A DNA stretch of 64,000 nucleotides, from the NCBI RefSeq assembly GCF_011634775.1, contig NZ_JAALXT010000001.1, positions 1-64,000 of the forward strand, read 5' to 3'. Under the pieces are notes generated by a model. It saw only the letters and a program-made list of their open reading frames with translations. It was not told where the DNA came from and ran no database searches. The stretch comes from Thalassoroseus pseudoceratinae (GTDB taxonomy: Bacteria > Planctomycetota > Planctomycetia > Planctomycetales > Planctomycetaceae). The translations under genes were made by a program, and so were the position numbers. Shown here in pieces: positions 63,851 to 64,000 of the stretch (position 1 is its first letter; every line of letters begins with the position of its first letter).

Positions 63851-64000
63851 TCAGATGAACAATTCTTGGATCGGTACCCCGCCGTCCGTAATTGGGACTG
63901 GCCGATTGCTGGGGGTGTAGAGTTGTTCTTTGGTGTCGATTTGCAGAGCGTGACACATCGTTGCGAACAGATCCGGTACGGACACGGGGCGATCGACGAT
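63851..64000 (-). CDS. DUF1501 family protein, C-terminal end only
   Basis: The last 49 codons of a gene entering from the right. Reading inward: VDRPVSVPDLFATMCHALQ, then KEQLYTPSNRPVPITDGG and the terminal QELFI before TGA (63851-63853). This is the usual DUF1501 C-terminus, where VxDLFAT.....LGID....Y.......PI..GG.PI.EL is conserved. The upstream part, including the Tat leader and any cytochrome partner, is outside the window. Confidence 0.85.
   Translation of the reverse strand: MVDRPVSVPDLFATMCHALQIDTKEQLYTPSNRPVPITDGGVPIQELFI

Overview
The window reads as chromosomal DNA of a planctomycete, most likely order Planctomycetales. The reasons are four Planctomycete-type gene families side by side (DUF1592/DUF1588 and DUF1549/DUF1553 cytochromes with their DUF1552 and DUF1501 partners), paralogous DUF1080 domains, a BBP7 beta-barrel protein, and a soluble serine/threonine kinase. 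Genus cannot be decided from the sequence alone. GC content was not computed; by eye the first 10 kb is more AT-rich than the glucan cluster.

Region 1 (1-10 kb): a cytosolic PAS histidine kinase and a FixJ-type response regulator are divergent. The regulator runs tail-to-tail into a seven-gene minus-strand Tad (tight adherence / Flp-type pilus) export operon: tadZ, tadA, tadB, tadC, two tadE-like genes and a tadG-like gene. Pilin, prepilin peptidase, RcpC/CpaB and the secretin are not here. Region 2 (10-25.7 kb): a zinc phospholipase C-like/DUF4332 fusion on the minus strand, then a plus-strand run of secreted proteins: DUF1592-family cytochrome, DUF1552, an isochorismatase/SMP-30 fusion, PSD1 cytochrome (DUF1549/DUF1553), DUF1501, a neutral-ceramidase-like protein and a VanX-like D-Ala-D-Ala dipeptidase.

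Region 3 (25.7-38.6 kb): a hexaheme cytochrome c, a serine/threonine kinase, ribosome recycling factor, a two-domain DUF1080 protein, a BBP2-like porin, a roughly 740-bp gene-free stretch with a perfect 20-bp palindrome, a BBP7 outer-membrane protein, a BtpA-family protein and a leucine-rich-repeat lipoprotein. Region 4 (38.8-60.3 kb): a long minus-strand alpha-glucan/trehalose operon read as glgE, treS-maltokinase fusion, malQ, glgB, treZ, GH57, treY, followed by a thioester alpha-2-macroglobulin. Together these encode a closed circuit: glycogen to trehalose (TreY/TreZ), trehalose to maltose to maltose-1-phosphate (TreS-Mak), and back to branched glucan (GlgE/GlgB), with MalQ and GH57 trimming chains.

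Region 5 (60.5-64 kb): a small membrane protein, two GT4 glycosyltransferases, tRNA-Leu(UAA) on the plus strand, a bidirectional terminator, and the C-terminal end of another DUF1501 gene running off the window. No CRISPR array, insertion sequence, rRNA or prophage was seen. Many genes lack a clear Shine-Dalgarno sequence; where one decides the start, this is stated.
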